The notes beneath the pieces are model-generated. The model saw only the letters and a program-made list of their open reading frames with translations, had not been told where the DNA came from and ran no database searches. 64,000 nt of DNA from Oryzias latipes (lineage: Eukaryota; Chordata; Actinopteri; Beloniformes; Adrianichthyidae). The position numbers and the translations under genes were made by a program. The first letter of the stretch is position 1. Each line of letters starts with the position of its first letter. The stretch lies in NCBI RefSeq assembly GCF_002234675.1, contig NC_019869.2, positions 26,829,823 to 26,893,822 on the forward strand, written 5' to 3'. Positions 25,601 to 34,739 of the stretch are shown in pieces.

Positions 25601-25795
25601 TTTGACAGTTCCGCTCAGAATCAAGTCAAATAGAGCCTGAGTCCTGACGGAAGCGCTCTGACACACAGGGCCGCCAGTGTTACACAACAATACGGTCCCC
25701 CGGGCCCTGTTGTACCTGCTATATAAACCCTCGCTGATTCGGTTCCGTTTTAACGGCCGTCGGAGTTTGCTGCAGTCCGCATTGCGCCGCTTCAT
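19460..25795 (-). CDS. maco1: maco1 (macoilin, TMEM57), complete split gene
   Basis: Macoilin is a conserved multipass membrane protein of the ER and nuclear envelope with neuronal roles. Eleven coding exons with canonical sites: 25795-25716, 24650-24509, 24421-24295, 24175-24052, 23945-23767, 22701-22164, 22061-21903, 20498-20316, 20235-20115, 20047-19873, 19662-19460. They join in phase to 2031 nt (676 residues; human 664). The N-terminus MKRRNADCSKLRRPLKRNRI and C-terminus NASVYQPLKK are family-identical. Hydrophobic membrane segments lie at about residues 28-48, 75-97, 98-115 and 125-142. A Ser/Asn-rich linker spans about 218-396 and a long coiled coil about 397-610. It is head to head with srfbp1 and upstream of ldlrap1 on the same strand; maco1-ldlrap1 adjacency is conserved with human 1p36. 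Confidence 0.97.
19873..20047 (-). CDS. maco1: maco1 coding exon 10 (coiled coil)
   Basis: This 175-nt exon encodes ELHKCKENEKDTEVLMSALS and SAETRIKLDLFSALGDAKRQ, nearly identical to the family. Acceptor ccccatgaag, donor gcacaag/gtagag. Confidence 0.96.
20115..20235 (-). CDS. maco1: maco1 coding exon 9 (coiled coil)
   Basis: This 121-nt exon encodes PLRSRIRELETDCKKLSVDM and KLKEERIRDLEGRCQ. Acceptor gttctctgctcag, donor gtcag/gtgagt. Confidence 0.95.
20316..20498 (-). CDS. maco1: maco1 coding exon 8 (coiled coil)
   Basis: This 183-nt exon encodes QKDKQAISQLEKRLKVEQEA and RKRKKMEEATAARAVALAAA. Acceptor catcactgcag, donor accag/gtgaca. Confidence 0.96.
20499..21902 (-). other. maco1 intron 7
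   Basis: A 1.4-kb AT-rich intron. Near 21450-21780 it becomes GC-richer and includes palindromic cccggatttccggg and gaattcccgg words. I could not assign this part to a known element. Confidence 0.6.
21903..22061 (-). CDS. maco1: maco1 coding exon 7 (coiled coil start)
   Basis: This 159-nt exon encodes LEQDVKRLKTDIQANRQLES and SELGQLRQENELLQN. Acceptor cttctgttttgaag, donor gaacaa/gtgggt. Confidence 0.96.
22164..22701 (-). CDS. maco1: maco1 coding exon 6 (Ser/Asn-rich linker)
   Basis: The largest exon, 538 nt. It carries LGINNNNILHALDSSLQEAE, KNYKNTSGSGGSNSSPQNHS and ENCIPNNQLGKPDALVR, all recognisable in vertebrate macoilin. Acceptor gctttcatccag, donor gtgcg/gtatgg. Confidence 0.96.
23767..23945 (-). 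CDS. maco1: maco1 coding exon 5
   Basis: This 179-nt exon encodes IGYPVVTLGFGFKSYVSYKM and MQLLQQALPPEQQML, matching the family closely. Acceptor tgtcctccgtccag, donor gaagaag/gtgaga. Confidence 0.97.
24052..24175 (-). CDS. maco1: maco1 coding exon 4 (membrane segment)
   Basis: This 124-nt exon encodes ERGVCLPTVSLWILFVYIEA and FKDLKNFHVDLCRPFAAHC. Acceptor tttctctcctgtag, donor cactg/gtaaat. Confidence 0.97.
24295..24421 (-). CDS. maco1: maco1 coding exon 3 (two membrane segments)
   Basis: This 127-nt exon encodes AFSVFFVCVAFTSDIICLLF and QWLFFAASTYVWVQYVWHT. Acceptor tctcctctccatctag, donor tacag/gttagc. Confidence 0.97.
24509..24650 (-). CDS. maco1: maco1 coding exon 2 (first membrane segment)
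   Basis: This 142-nt exon encodes TFLYLKFLVVWILVLLADFV and EYLWPFWLFIRSVYDSFRYQ. Acceptor tgtttccttcccag, donor ggctg/gtgagg. Confidence 0.97.
25716..25795 (-). CDS. maco1: maco1 coding exon 1 (start codon)
   Basis: The ATG at 25795 opens MKRRNADCSKLRRPLKRNRI, identical to human macoilin over 20 residues. The donor is agcag/gtacaa. The surrounding DNA is CpG-rich. Confidence 0.97.
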
Positions 25796-26025
25796 CCTCC
25801 CCCCGGTGGTCCGCCTGAGAGCTCGCGGCGACGGTGGAGGCTGAAAACGTCATCCGCTCATCCTCATGTTCCCGCTCTTTGAATTATCCGCTACTGTTGT
25901 TGTTTTAGCCACATGAAACAAAGAAATAAATAAAAACAGTGCCCCCGAAGGCCCTCCCCTTTTCACGACACACTGCGTCGCAGCGCTGACGTCACGCCAG
26001 TGAGCGAAAGAAGCTCGCGGGAAAC
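25796..26025. promoter_or_regulatory. Bidirectional maco1/srfbp1 promoter region
   Basis: Only about 230 bp separate the maco1 start codon (minus strand) from the srfbp1 first exon (plus strand). The DNA is GC- and CpG-rich without a TATA box. It has a full cAMP-response-type TGACGTCA at 25988-25995. An E2F-like GCGGGAAA overlaps its right edge at 26017-26024, and a YY1-like acatggccgcc follows. These motifs are typical of housekeeping bidirectional promoters; use by the factors is inferred. Confidence 0.65.
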
Positions 26026-26043
26026 ATGGCCGCCGCCTGTTAG
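26026..26043 (+). other. Upstream open reading frame in the srfbp1 5' leader
   Basis: ATG GCC GCC GCC TGT TAG is a five-codon frame in the non-coding first exon. It lies in the same frame as the main coding sequence after splicing. The TAG therefore closes the frame upstream and makes 26758 the first usable start. Confidence 0.5.
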
Positions 26044-26091
26044 TCCGATTTTGTCCCTAAATTTGGATTCATCTTCACGGTGTTTTTAACG
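26044..26091 (+). other. srfbp1: srfbp1 non-coding exon 1, 3' part
   Basis: The leader ends at a strong donor (ttaacg/gtaagatt, cut after 26091). It is expected to join the acceptor ccaacag at 26757. No in-frame ATG follows the TAG at 26041-26043 within it. Confidence 0.6.
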
Positions 26092-26757
26092 GTAAGATTT
26101 GAAATTAGACTCTAGAATATTTCTTCTGTCTAAATCAGTGGAGTTTGTTGGAGACGCGCAGAGAATCCCGCCTTTTCCGCGGTATAGAGCGCTCGTGCTT
26201 TGGAGCCACGTTTGTTTTTTTAGTTTTACGTTTCCTGCAGAAGTGAAGGTCTCTGAGATTTCCTCTAGAACCCCACTGACTGACTCGTTTCTGCTTTGAC
26301 TGTTGGACCTCACAGGTCAACAGTTGATTTTTGGCCGTAACGTGACAAGCAGCACGTGACTGAGGGCTGTAAGCAGAGGAAATGACGGATGAGCTCAGGA
26401 TCATGTGCTGGTAAACCTAGAAAAGAAACCGTAAGCGGCGAAGAAGAGTATCGACTCCCAGAAGAAAGGGATGATGGGGGATTCCACTTGGGTTGTGAAG
26501 ATCAACCTGCCTGCACCTGATCAGGAGTTTGTTCAAACTGCTCTTAACCTCCAGGGAGTCATTTTGACGTTTCCTGTCTAAAGTGTTCTTGTTATTGCAG
26601 TAAACTATCTTCCTCGTGATGTTATCCGTGCTGCGTGTCTGTGAGCTGAAAGCCGTTCCTGTCAGATGTTAAAGCTTAGTTCTGAAGAAGCCACCGGCTC
26701 CTTGGAGCGTTACACATGGTTGCAAATGCTGCCTCAACATTTGTTTGACTCCAACAG

Positions 26758-27162
26758 ATGATAAACATCCAGGAGCAAATGCTGGAGCCACCCGTCCAAG
26801 ACCAAGATAAGAACGAAGAGAGCGAAGAGGAAGGAGAAGAGGACGATGGTGACGAGAGGCAGGTGGAAGAATCATTCAGCAAAGATCATGACAGACCAGA
26901 AGAGCCGCGTGGTTTGGAGGAGGAGGCAGCAGCCACAGATATGCAGGAGAAACATCCGCAGGTCCTGAATCTCAACAATGAAGTAGTGAAGATGAGGAAG
27001 GAGGTGAAGAGGGTCAGGGCTTTGATCATCAGGAAACTGGCACGTCAGATAGCCGCCCTGAAGAAGAAGAAGGGGAAAGACACGGAGATGGAGCGACATC
27101 AGAGGAGAGCTGCCAGACTGCTGGAGGAGGTCCACATCATGAAAAGCCTTCCAGCAGACCAG
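26758..27162 (+). CDS. srfbp1: srfbp1 first coding exon
   Basis: This 405-nt exon runs from the ATG that directly follows the acceptor (ccaacag/atg) to the donor gaccag/gtaggt. It encodes the acidic extension and the conserved VVKMRKEVKRVRALIIRKLA and RRAARLLEEVHIMK helices. Confidence 0.92.
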
Positions 27163-30100
27163 GTAGGTTTGTCTGCTTCCTGTCAGCAGATCAGTCACTA
27201 AAGACCCATCCAGAGAAAGTCCTGTTTCTGCTGTGTTTACATGTTCTTGTAGCATTTTCTCCTGATCATACAGTGGGGCAAGAAAATATTTAGTCCACCA
27301 CCAACTGTGCAAGTTTTCACCCTTAAAAAGATGAGAGAGGCCTTTCAATGTAATCACAGGTATACTTCATCTATGAGAGACAAAATGAGAAAAAAGATCC
27401 AGAGAACATCAATGTATAAAGAATATATGTGTGAATTATGGTGGAAAATAAGTATTTGGTCAATAAAAGTTCAACTCAATCCTTTCTTCTACAGCCTTGT
27501 TGGCAATGACAGCTGTCAAAGGTTTTCTGGAAGTCTTCACAATGACAGAGGTTTACACTTAAAATCTGACCATACACGACTACATTCATTCTTTCCTCTA
27601 CATGGATCAGTCGTCCTGGTCCCTTTGCTGAAAAACAGCCCCAAATCATGATGTTTCCACCTCCATGCTTTACAGTAGGTCTGGTGTTCTTTAGACCAGT
27701 GTTTTTCAACCTTTTCTGAGCCACGGCACACTTTAACCTTAAAAAAAATCCCGCGGCACACCTACATCCAAAAAAAATTAAAGGAGAAACTCTGTGTGTA
27801 TTGATCTACAGCCCCTCCACAATCTCACATGCATTTTTGAGATAATTGTTGCAGAAAAAGCTGGAAACTGCAGCTGTTTTTTTCTAAAAGATGCAATAAA
27901 AGATAAGTTAGAAGATTTAAAAACAGTTTGATGTGTGTTCGTTGGTTTTTAAGACGTTTAACAACAGATCTCCTTGTGCGCTGTCACTCTCACAACCCAA
28001 TGCATCATGGGAGATGTAGTGCATAAAACGGCTGGAGATCGGTTTTCGGAGCTTCAGTGTTTTGTTCACTTGTTCCACGGTCTGATACCGGATTCTGTGG
28101 AAAGCTACACCGCTAAAGACGAGCTTTAGCTGCTATTTTTGTTAGAACTGAGCGACTTTACGAGCTAAATCAGGACAAGGAAGTGAAGACTTTAACCACT
28201 TCTGATTGGTCAGACTGATGACATGTGATTAAGCTCCCCAAGAATGATTGGTGGAGACAGTTAAAGGGACGGGACTTTTCCCAAATACAGCCGGAGCTGC
28301 AGCTGAATCGCGGTACTGTACAGTCATTCTTATCAAAATGTCTTTAATAAAATAAAATAAACGCAAAGAAAAAGTATTTTAAGATCTTTTATATTCCTAA
28401 CTCCTCAGTGTTTTATCAGGGCCTGTTTGGATGAACAAAGAGCTGAAATCTTGGAGATGGAAAATGTTGTTAGATCAGTGAATGAGGGCAATTTCCCACG
28501 GCACACTTGACCATCGCCGCGGCACACTGGTTGAAAAACACTGCTTTAGCTGCAGCTCAGCTTTCTTTCTCCTCCAAACAGTAGAGTTCTTACCAAAAGT
28601 TCTATTGTGGTTTCATCTGACCATAGGACATTCTCCCAATCCTCTTCTGGATCATCCAAATGCTCTCTAGCAGACTGTAGACGGTTCTGCACATGTACTG
28701 GCTTTAGCAGGGGGACACGTCTGACCCTGCAGGGTTTGAGTCCCTGGTGGTGTAGTGTGTTACTGATGGTACTTTTGTCACTTTGGTCCCAGCTCTCTGC
28801 AGGTCATTCACTAGGACCCCCGTGGGGTTCTGGGATGTTTGTTCTTGTGATCATTTTGACCCCACAGGGTGAGATCTTGGGGGGAGCCCCAGATGGAGGG
28901 AGATTCTCAGTGGTCTTGAACGTCTTCCATTTCCTAATAATTGCTCCCACAGTTGATTGCCTGCTTTCCTGTTGCAGATTCAGTCTTCCATCCTGCTGCA
29001 GGTAAACAATTTGGTTTCTGGTGTCCTTAGACAGCTCTTTGGTCTCCATAGTGGAGTTTGGAGTGGGACTGTTTGAGGTTGTGGACAGGTGTCTTTCTAT
29101 AGATAACCAGTTCAAACAGGAGTCATGACTTCAGGGAACCAGTGGAGGACAGAGGATCCTCTATAGAAGAAGTTACAGGTCTGAGAGAGACAGAACTCTT
29201 ACTTGTTTATTGGTGACCAAAAATTTATTTTCCACCATAATTTACTAACAAATTCTTTAAAAAACAGACAATGTGACTTTCTGGACACCCCCCCCCCCCA
29301 CCCCCCCCATTTTGTCTCTCATAGTTGAGGTTTACCTATTATGAGATTACAGGCCTCTCTTTTATCTTTTAAGATGGAGAACTTGCACAAATCGTGGCTG
29401 ACTAAATACTTTTCCCCCACAGAATAAAAGATAGTTTCTGAGTTTTTCTTTATTTAAATCGTTGTGAATCAGTAGGAAACAAAAATGCCTTTAGAAAAAG
29501 CTTGTAGTTGTTGCGTACAAACTACCAACAGCAGGCGAAAGCCTATCAGGAGTTTAAATAAAGGAATGATGGGAAATGATATGAGGCTTACTCTGCCCCA
29601 GGAGTCCCGCCCAAAACTCAGAGGTGAATTTCTACTGAACTCCTGCTGCTCTGCAGAAACTCTGTCCTAGTGGTTACAAACAACATAACCATAACTAAAA
29701 GATCACTGTAAATAGATCAGTAGATTATTGGAGTGGGACTTTAATCTGCAAACTGTAAAGACGAGAATCTGATCATGAATTCATTTTACTTTGAAAATGA
29801 TTGACAGGTCACAAAGACAGCCCTACAGAAGAACCTCAACTTTGACCAGGTGTTCAAAAACCCCAAGTCTAGCTTGACTGATAGAGCGGTTACTCGCATA
29901 GCCACCCACCCACAGTTCAGTAAGAAGATTGATGACATCAAAGCATCTGTGAAGGCCTTTGGGGTGGAGCGCCGTAAGGGAGGAGGCAAGGCCAAAGGTC
30001 AAAGAGCAACTCTGGAGTCTGCAAAGAATCACGAAGAACAGGAAAAATCAGGAAGTCGTCCCGTGGAATTGCCAGAAGTTGCTGATGGTAAAGAAGAAGT

Positions 30101-31037
30101 AGAGGAGCTTAAAGACATGAGTGACAGTAAAGCTGCAAAATCTGAGAAGAAAACCGAGAAAAGATCAGCCGATGCTGCTGCTGGTGCTGGTGCTGCTGCT
30201 GCTGCTGCTGCTGCTCCTGCTCTGAGCTCCAAACGGTCTTTGATCGGAGGACCAGAGTCTGTCCACAGCAGGGATGTCATCAGAATCCCTAACAGCAAAG
30301 CTGCTGAAAATGATTGTAATCTGCAGTCTGCCACTGTGCCCCCCCCGAGAAGAGCGGAGGACGCCAAGACTGACGCCGAGTCTGACGGTGAGTCAGCAGG
30401 CGGCGAGGAAAAAGAATACTTTGACGACAGCACAGAGGAGCGCTTTTACAAGCAGTCTTCCCAGTCTGAAGACAGCGAGGACGACTTCTTTGTTGGAAAA
30501 GTCAGCAAAGTGAAGAAAAGAAGGAAAAAGCCCAAAATGAATGAAGTGGAGAAAGAGCCTGACGTGAAGAAGGACTCATCAGGAGGGGGAGACAAACTCC
30601 AGAGGGAGCTGGACCAGCTGGAATCCAGGTTAAGACCTAAAACCACCACGCTCCAGTCTGTTTTCTGCCCCTCCTTGGCCAGGAGGAAGGGAGGTGGGGG
30701 CCAAGAGAAAAGCAGAGGGTTTGGGAAAGTGAAAGGCCAGAAGAAAGTTGATGGTTTTACCCATCAGCAGGAGAAAGCAGCATCTTCCAAATACAGCAAA
30801 CCCTTCCCAGGAGGAAGTCTGCCTGGATCAAACACCAGGGGGTTTGCATCCTCCCAAAGAGGGGTGGGACGAGGCAGGCGGGAGGCTCCACGGCAGCAGG
30901 ATCCAAAGGCGGGAGGCGTCTTCTCCTCTCAGCCAGCGCTCCATCCATCCTGGGAGGCCAGCCGGAGGAGGAAGGAGCAGCAGGGACAAATCCTGGCCTT
31001 TCAAGGGAAGAAGATTAAGTTTGATGATGATGACTGA
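26758..31037 (+). CDS. srfbp1: srfbp1, serum response factor-binding protein 1 (BUD22 family), complete
   Basis: Srfbp1 binds SRF in vertebrates; its C-terminal BUD22 domain is related to a yeast factor for 18S rRNA processing. Two coding exons, 26758-27162 and 29808-31037, join in phase 0 to 544 residues (human 429). The family N-terminal block LNLNNEVVKMRKEVKR starts near residue 70, after an acidic extension rich in Glu/Asp. Exon 2 has VTKTALQKNLNFDQVFKNPK just after the junction, a poly-Ala stretch at about 258-276, EYFDDSTEERFYKQSS at about 338, and the hallmark HPSWEASRRRKEQQ and GKKIKFDDDD at the C-terminus. The intron (2.6 kb) is mostly a Tc1-like element. The gene is head to head with maco1, an adjacency not seen in human, where SRFBP1 is on chromosome 5. 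Confidence 0.95.
27271..29422 (-). mobile_element. Tc1-like transposon, split by a hAT element, in the srfbp1 intron
   Basis: The left end cagtggggcaagaaaatattt is preceded by TA. The right end, gactaaatacttttcccccacag, is a decayed inverse. Terminal inverted repeats run to about 150-180 bp. Without the nested insertion (27697-28543) the element is about 1.3 kb, a normal Tc1 length. Minus-strand transposase pieces remain: METKELSKDTRNQIVYLQ, STVGAIIRKWKTFKTT and NLPPSGAPPKISP near 29050-28850, and VKHGGGNIMIWGCFSAKGPG near 27670-27610. The gene is broken by the insertion and by point changes. Confidence 0.88.
27697..28543 (+). mobile_element. Non-autonomous hAT-type element, copy 2, nested in a Tc1-like element
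   Basis: An 847-bp copy with the same cagtgtttttcaacc ends as copies 1 and 3. It is flanked by ctttagac/ctttagct, an 8-bp target duplication with two mismatches. It interrupts the transposase of the surrounding Tc1-like element and so is the younger insertion. Confidence 0.92.
29808..31037 (+). CDS. srfbp1: srfbp1 last coding exon (BUD22 domain)
   Basis: This 1230-nt exon has acceptor gaaaatgattgacag and stop TGA at 31035-31037. It holds the whole middle and C-terminal part of the protein, including a GCT-repeat-encoded poly-Ala stretch (about 30172-30222) and the BUD22 motif. Confidence 0.95.
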   Translation, partial: VTKTALQKNLNFDQVFKNPKSSLTDRAVTRIATHPQFSKKIDDIKASVKAFGVERRKGGGKAKGQRATLESAKNHEEQEKSGSRPVELPEVADGKEEVEELKDMSDSKAAKSEKKTEKRSADAAAGAGAAAAAAAAPALSSKRSLIGGPESVHSRDVIRIPNSKAAENDCNLQSATVPPPRRAEDAKTDAESDGESAGGEEKEYFDDSTEERFYKQSSQSEDSEDDFFVGKVSKVKKRRKKPKMNEVEKEPDVKKDSSGGGDKLQRELDQLESRLRPKTTTLQSVFCPSLARRKGGGGQEKSRGFGKVKGQKKVDGFTHQQEKAASSKYSKPFPGGSLPGSNTRGFASSQRGVGRGRREAPRQQDPKAGGVFSSQPALHPSWEASRRRKEQQGQILAFQGKKIKFDDDD

Positions 31038-32900
31038 GGCAATTCCATCACTAAAGACTAGTCAGTCCTATTGGTGATGGTTAGCATTCATAATCCCAGT
31101 GATTCCAAGCAATGGTTCAGATTCTGGATCTCCTGCAGAATCTGATCCTCTTTGTCTCCATCAATGCAGCCATTCTGTATTTCACCTCTTTGATTTGTTG
31201 TCTAGTGTTTTAAATGACTACAACATTTCACGTTCAGTTGTGTATTGATGCGTCATTGAAAGTCAAAACACCACAAAGCTAACCTGCTGTTTAACACCAA
31301 CTAGGTGCTGTTTAGGTCCAGTGCACAGCGGCAAAATGTTTCTTTTTAATACAAATAATCTCCAATGGAATGAGGCTTGATGTCTTTGTGCTGTTGGCTG
31401 GAAATGCAGTGAATTCCCCTGAACCTCAAAGACAAAGCGTCGCACGGAGGACGCCATGCTCCACGATGGCGGGAACGTCCTCAACAAGCTAACGGGCGGC
31501 TAGTTTGTTTGCTGCATTAGGGGTCACTCCTTGGAGCACAGCTGTGCACCGTTGTGCTCTTCAGAAATGACTGTTTTTAATGATATGACCATATTGTGTT
31601 AATTTGTGCAGAGTTTCACCATTTCCTTTTCTGAATGGACTACGCGCAGAGCTGTGTGACGGATTTCCGCTCTTTTTCTTCCGGTTGTGGCTAACTGTGT
31701 ACATCGACTTGGCAAATCTCTGTGTACTATTTCTGATATGGTCAAAGTTTTGTTATTTCTTAGAGTTTGTCGTTGCGTGTACACACAATGACATCCAAAG
31801 GCAAAGTTTGCCTTCCGTAAACAAGTAGACAAGGCTGCAGGCTTCCTTTGCTGTGTCCCAGAATGCTCCGTCACAGCTAGCTGTGATTCATTTGAAAGTT
31901 TCCACACTTTTTCCAAAGACTGTGACATGTGAGAAGTGGGTCATTAATATTCACTGAAGTGACGGACCACAAGGGTCCGCAGCCGTCCCTTTGTTCCCGA
32001 AGACCTGATCAAGCCTTCAAATCCTGGTGGGCACAAGCGTTTGAGGAGAGGAACCGTCCTGTTTTGAGTGGAACAACTACTGGCTTCCTCCAGCTGTCTG
32101 GGAACGAAGAGAAACGCAGCCGATGATGCCTGAAGATCAGCCAATGGATGTCGGCTGTTCTGGACACGACCGCTGCTCCACGGCTGCCCTGGATTTGGCT
32201 CGGAGTGAAAATCTGTGGACGGAAATGGCAAGACTCCCTACTTTTAGGAAAATACCATATCTACTGTTCTATTTGAGAGGTACCAAGCCCTCCTTCCCAG
32301 GTTTTAGTAACATTATTATTAACATTATTATACCTAATAAAGATTACAATTCTTGGTAGGTGCAAAAATAATTAAATTTCTTTGTGTCTGTTATTCCAAT
32401 TTTTTTTCCTATGCCGTCATTTGGCTCCTGTTTTTTCCCTCTCATTTTCTTCCTGTAAGTAATTTAACACTAAATTGATGACAGTATTGTTGAGAGTATT
32501 CTATACGCCCCTCCCTTAGTGAGTGTGTATTTCAGAGTGTGTTCGTCCTCTGCTGGAGTTTGTGTTTGGTCATTGATAAGTTCAATATAAAACAAATTCC
32601 CGGGACAAATGGAAATGGCTCTGAGCAACAAGTTTGGCCTGGAGCAGTTTGCTTAATCTGATGAAGGCAAGGTAAGCTTTGCCTCAAAGAAATGATAAAT
32701 GACGTAAAATAAATCTCAGCGGAGTTGGTGTGAAACGGAAGTTCTGATTTGGTTTTCAGAATAAAATTTCAAACAGTTCAGTAAAAGGGCTTGGGCTTTG
32801 GTACCGTACCCAGTTATGCAATTTTGAAAAGTTAGCTTTCTGGACTAATCTTTAACCCCTAAAGGTATCGGTGTTTGCGACAAGTTTATACCTTTGTTTT
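31038..32900 (+). other. srfbp1 3' flank and intergenic DNA
   Basis: The first AATAAA after the stop is near 32335 (ctaataaagatt), so either the 3' UTR is about 1.3 kb or a variant signal is used. A THAP-like remnant lies inside (own entry). Nothing else is recognised. Confidence 0.4.
31830..31975 (+). pseudogene. Possible THAP-domain remnant
   Basis: The plus-strand reading LCCVPECSVTASCDSFESFH followed by TFSKDCDM resembles the start of a THAP zinc finger (CCVPxC ... SFHxFP). Stops follow at once (TGA at 31928). It may descend from a P-element-like transposon or a THAP gene. The family assignment rests on one short stretch. Confidence 0.35.
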
Positions 32901-32924
32901 GAAAGAGAAGTGTTGTAAAGTTTG

Positions 32925-33095
32925 TACATCCGGTTACTTCGCTGCGTTTTCCTGTGACTTCCGGTTCGGAAGCCTCTTTCCTACAAGCTGGTGTCCACGC
33001 AGCTCCTTGTTTAGTGAAGTTGGAACCGCAGCAACACGTTGGGGAATAAACGGATTTGACCGACAACACAAAGCCGCTTTGCAGGCGCGAGGTGA
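32925..33095 (+). promoter_or_regulatory. Candidate promoter and first exon upstream of the E2F gene
   Basis: A GC-rich stretch contains paired ETS-type motifs (acttccggttcggaag, near 32957-32972). It ends in a good donor (ggcgcgag/gtgagc, cut near 33092). It could be the non-coding first exon of the E2F gene that begins downstream. No start codon fits the reading phase required by the next coding exon. Confidence 0.35.
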
Positions 33096-34236
33096 GCGCG
33101 CGCGCGTGTGAGATGGGCCGAGCAAACCCCGCTAGCGAACATCACTTAAGCTAACCTGATGTAAACAGCAGCTCAAGACCTCCGTCCTGTTACTAATGTT
33201 TCCAGCAGTACTTGTAGAATAAAAAAAAACACTTCCTGTCAGAAAGGGTTTTCGTGGCTGTAAGTTTTAGCACGTGACTTCAGTTCAGTCGTGCTGTTGG
33301 TTATTGATTTTGTTAGGAGCTTTGGTGACTCCAGGCTCTGCCGATCATCCAGAAGAAGGGGGCCACCTACGGCGCACGTGCTGTTCCTCCAGAGTGACCC
33401 CCACCCTGAATGACCTTTAAAGGTACAGGGTAGAGCATGGGAAGCCACGTGACCAGGCTGGCCTGCAGCCGGAGAAGGAAGCACCAGGCTGAACATGCAG
33501 AGAAACGATGAGTCCAGACTCCTCATCAGCCAGAGGGATCTTTGGGTCAACGTTTGGGGAAGAGGCTGTTGTGAGGGGGGAGGTGGCATGATGATGAGGG
33601 ACACGAGGTCTGTTCTCAATAAGGGACAACTAAGGAGAATGGATTTTGTGGCCATCGATCCCATACCTCCACAGAAAACCAGTCCCCCCACTGAGGGATT
33701 CATCAGAGACCGCCTCCACAATGGGGGAGTGGTGAGGACAGCAGTCCTGACTCCAGTCCCATCAGCATGAGGGGTCGGACGCTAGTAGAAATGTTCACAC
33801 TGGACAGATAACAACACCTGGACGGTAACCTGGAGGTGGGCAGGCATGTTGACTAGAGTTTACTCCGCCCACCTCAACACAATGGGGCGGGACTAGATGA
33901 AGTGAGAATTTTGCTGTGTTGCTGTGTTCCATAAGGAACACTTCCCTGACCGTGCTTTTTGACAGTAGGAGGAGAAACGTCAGTGTTTCTGAACCAGAGC
34001 GTACATGAGATAAGATCAGGAGTCACTGGGAAGTTGCTTCCATCTGAAACCAGCCTCCGGTGGCCATTTCAGGAACTGCAGCATTTAATACGACTGGGTT
34101 TGATTCAGATCTGGAAGCTCACATCACAGAGAGACAACTTGACTCTAAATGAAGGTTAAGGGATGGGATGGCGGCATAGTGACCGGGGTGAGGGGGAGGA
34201 GCCAGGCTGTGCTGGCAGAGGGTGTGGAGGTTTAAC
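33096..34236. other. Region expected to contain the missing first coding exon of the E2F gene
   Basis: The first coding exon should end with two bases of an Arg/Lys codon before a GT donor. I could not find a convincing one. A 91-codon plus-strand frame at 33495-33770 is not E2F-like along its length. Confidence 0.3.
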
Positions 34237-34458
34237 CCTTTAACACTGGACACGTTCCTGTGGACACTTGTCTTCAACCATTACGCCTTCAGCGTGAATC
34301 AGCTGATTCTGATGCAGCACTGCAACACGTTTTTACTGGAAGTGGTTGCAGAACAGCACCAAGCTGCTTTCTCCACTCCATCTGTAGGAATCCCGTCTAT
34401 TGTCTCACGGCTGAAGAATGTCGACACCGACTGCAGCTGAAGCTCTGGTGTTAAAGGG
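34237..34458. mobile_element. Small MITE with ccctttaacac ends
   Basis: The left end aaccctttaacactgga (from about 34234) and right end ctggtgttaaagggt (to about 34459) are inverse to each other. A left TTAA and right TGAA flank hint at a piggyBac-type target. A related copy, split by a SINE, is at about 47663-48255. No reading frame. Confidence 0.5.
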
Positions 34459-34674
34459 TGAAGTGAAGGAACTGCTGAAAAAAACAAGCTGTTTGATGGA
34501 AATGTTGAGTTTTTTTAATTACCCATAAACCCACAAATGCATTTTCCTCACTTCTACGCGTCTATTCAAAAGTAACATGACTTCTGCTCAGAAGCACGTT
34601 CAATAGAAAGTTTAACAATCAAATGTCATTGCTGTTTGTTTATGAATGGGAGACGTGTTCTGCTCTTCCTGAAG

Positions 34675-34739
34675 GCTGGAGCTGGACGTTGTTTTCTCTC
34701 TGGACACTGAGGGCGATGGCGGCTTCCTGCAACCAGAAG
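34675..34739 (+). CDS. e2f2: E2F coding exon 2 (cyclin-binding motif)
   Basis: This 65-nt exon has a pyrimidine-rich acceptor (tgctcttcctgaag) and donor ccagaag/gtgagg. It encodes [20 protein letters not shown]. With the split Arg/Lys codon before it, the start gives an RxL-type motif like KRRLDLE of E2F1-3. It joins in phase to the next exon as [15 protein letters not shown]. Confidence 0.65.

Noticed and set aside
30029-30433. 134-codon minus-strand frame opposite srfbp1
   Set aside because: Shadow of the coding strand; rich in Ser and Ala because of the GCT repeats.
33239-33721. 160-codon minus-strand frame
   Set aside because: No domain or homology recognised; lies in the region upstream of the E2F gene on the opposite strand.
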